Of a DNA stretch of 6,189 bases, positions 6,189 through 6,189 are shown one piece after another. Both the position numbers and the translations under genes were made by a program. The DNA comes from DASYSA01 sp036003885 (GTDB lineage: Bacteria; Acidobacteriota; Blastocatellia; UBA7656), in the NCBI GenBank assembly GCA_036003885.1, contig DASYSA010000476.1, positions 1-6,189 on the forward strand. The letters run 5' to 3'. Below the pieces are notes generated by a model that did no database searches, was not told where the DNA came from, and saw only the letters and a list, made by a program, of their open reading frames with translations. Position 1 is the stretch's first letter, and the number at the start of each line of letters is the position of its first letter.

Positions 6189-6189
6189 G

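Overview
The window looks like chromosomal DNA from an environmental, GC-rich bacterium, most likely Acidobacteriota (Blastocatellia-like). I infer this from a Ser/Thr kinase fused to a TolB-like domain and TPRs, an architecture very common in that phylum. Dispersed palindromic repeats of the kind that litter such genomes fit too. No rRNA, tRNA, transposase or CRISPR array is visible, and the taxonomic call is an inference.

Layout. Three genes run leftward on the minus strand: a small secreted SH3-like protein of unknown function (2687-3463), an ATP-grasp ligase with an L-amino-acid-ligase-type C-terminus (1386-2618), and a radical SAM protein with an N-terminal Rossmann/B12-binding-like domain (1-1202). 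The radical SAM gene runs off the left edge and resembles the CUAEP/CCAEP-tail radical SAM (seleno)protein family. On the plus strand, diverging from this group, is a 768-residue kinase-TolB-like-TPR protein (3744-6050). A minus-strand gene enters from the right edge and ends at 6102, convergent with the kinase; only its 28-residue charged tail is visible.

Every intergenic gap longer than 70 bases carries a different palindromic repeat, or in the case of the convergent gap is made of one: a 9-base-periodic repeat in inverted and tandem copies (1213-1380), a paired-hairpin REP/BIME-like element (3577-3662), and a 7-base-periodic palindrome between the convergent genes (6051-6103).

Working model, partly inference: the ligase and radical SAM enzyme have the chemistry expected of a small-molecule or peptide-modification pathway (amide ligation plus radical chemistry). 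The secreted protein and the kinase are linked to them only by position. The most promising lead is the missing C-terminus of the radical SAM protein, which in this family can carry selenocysteine.
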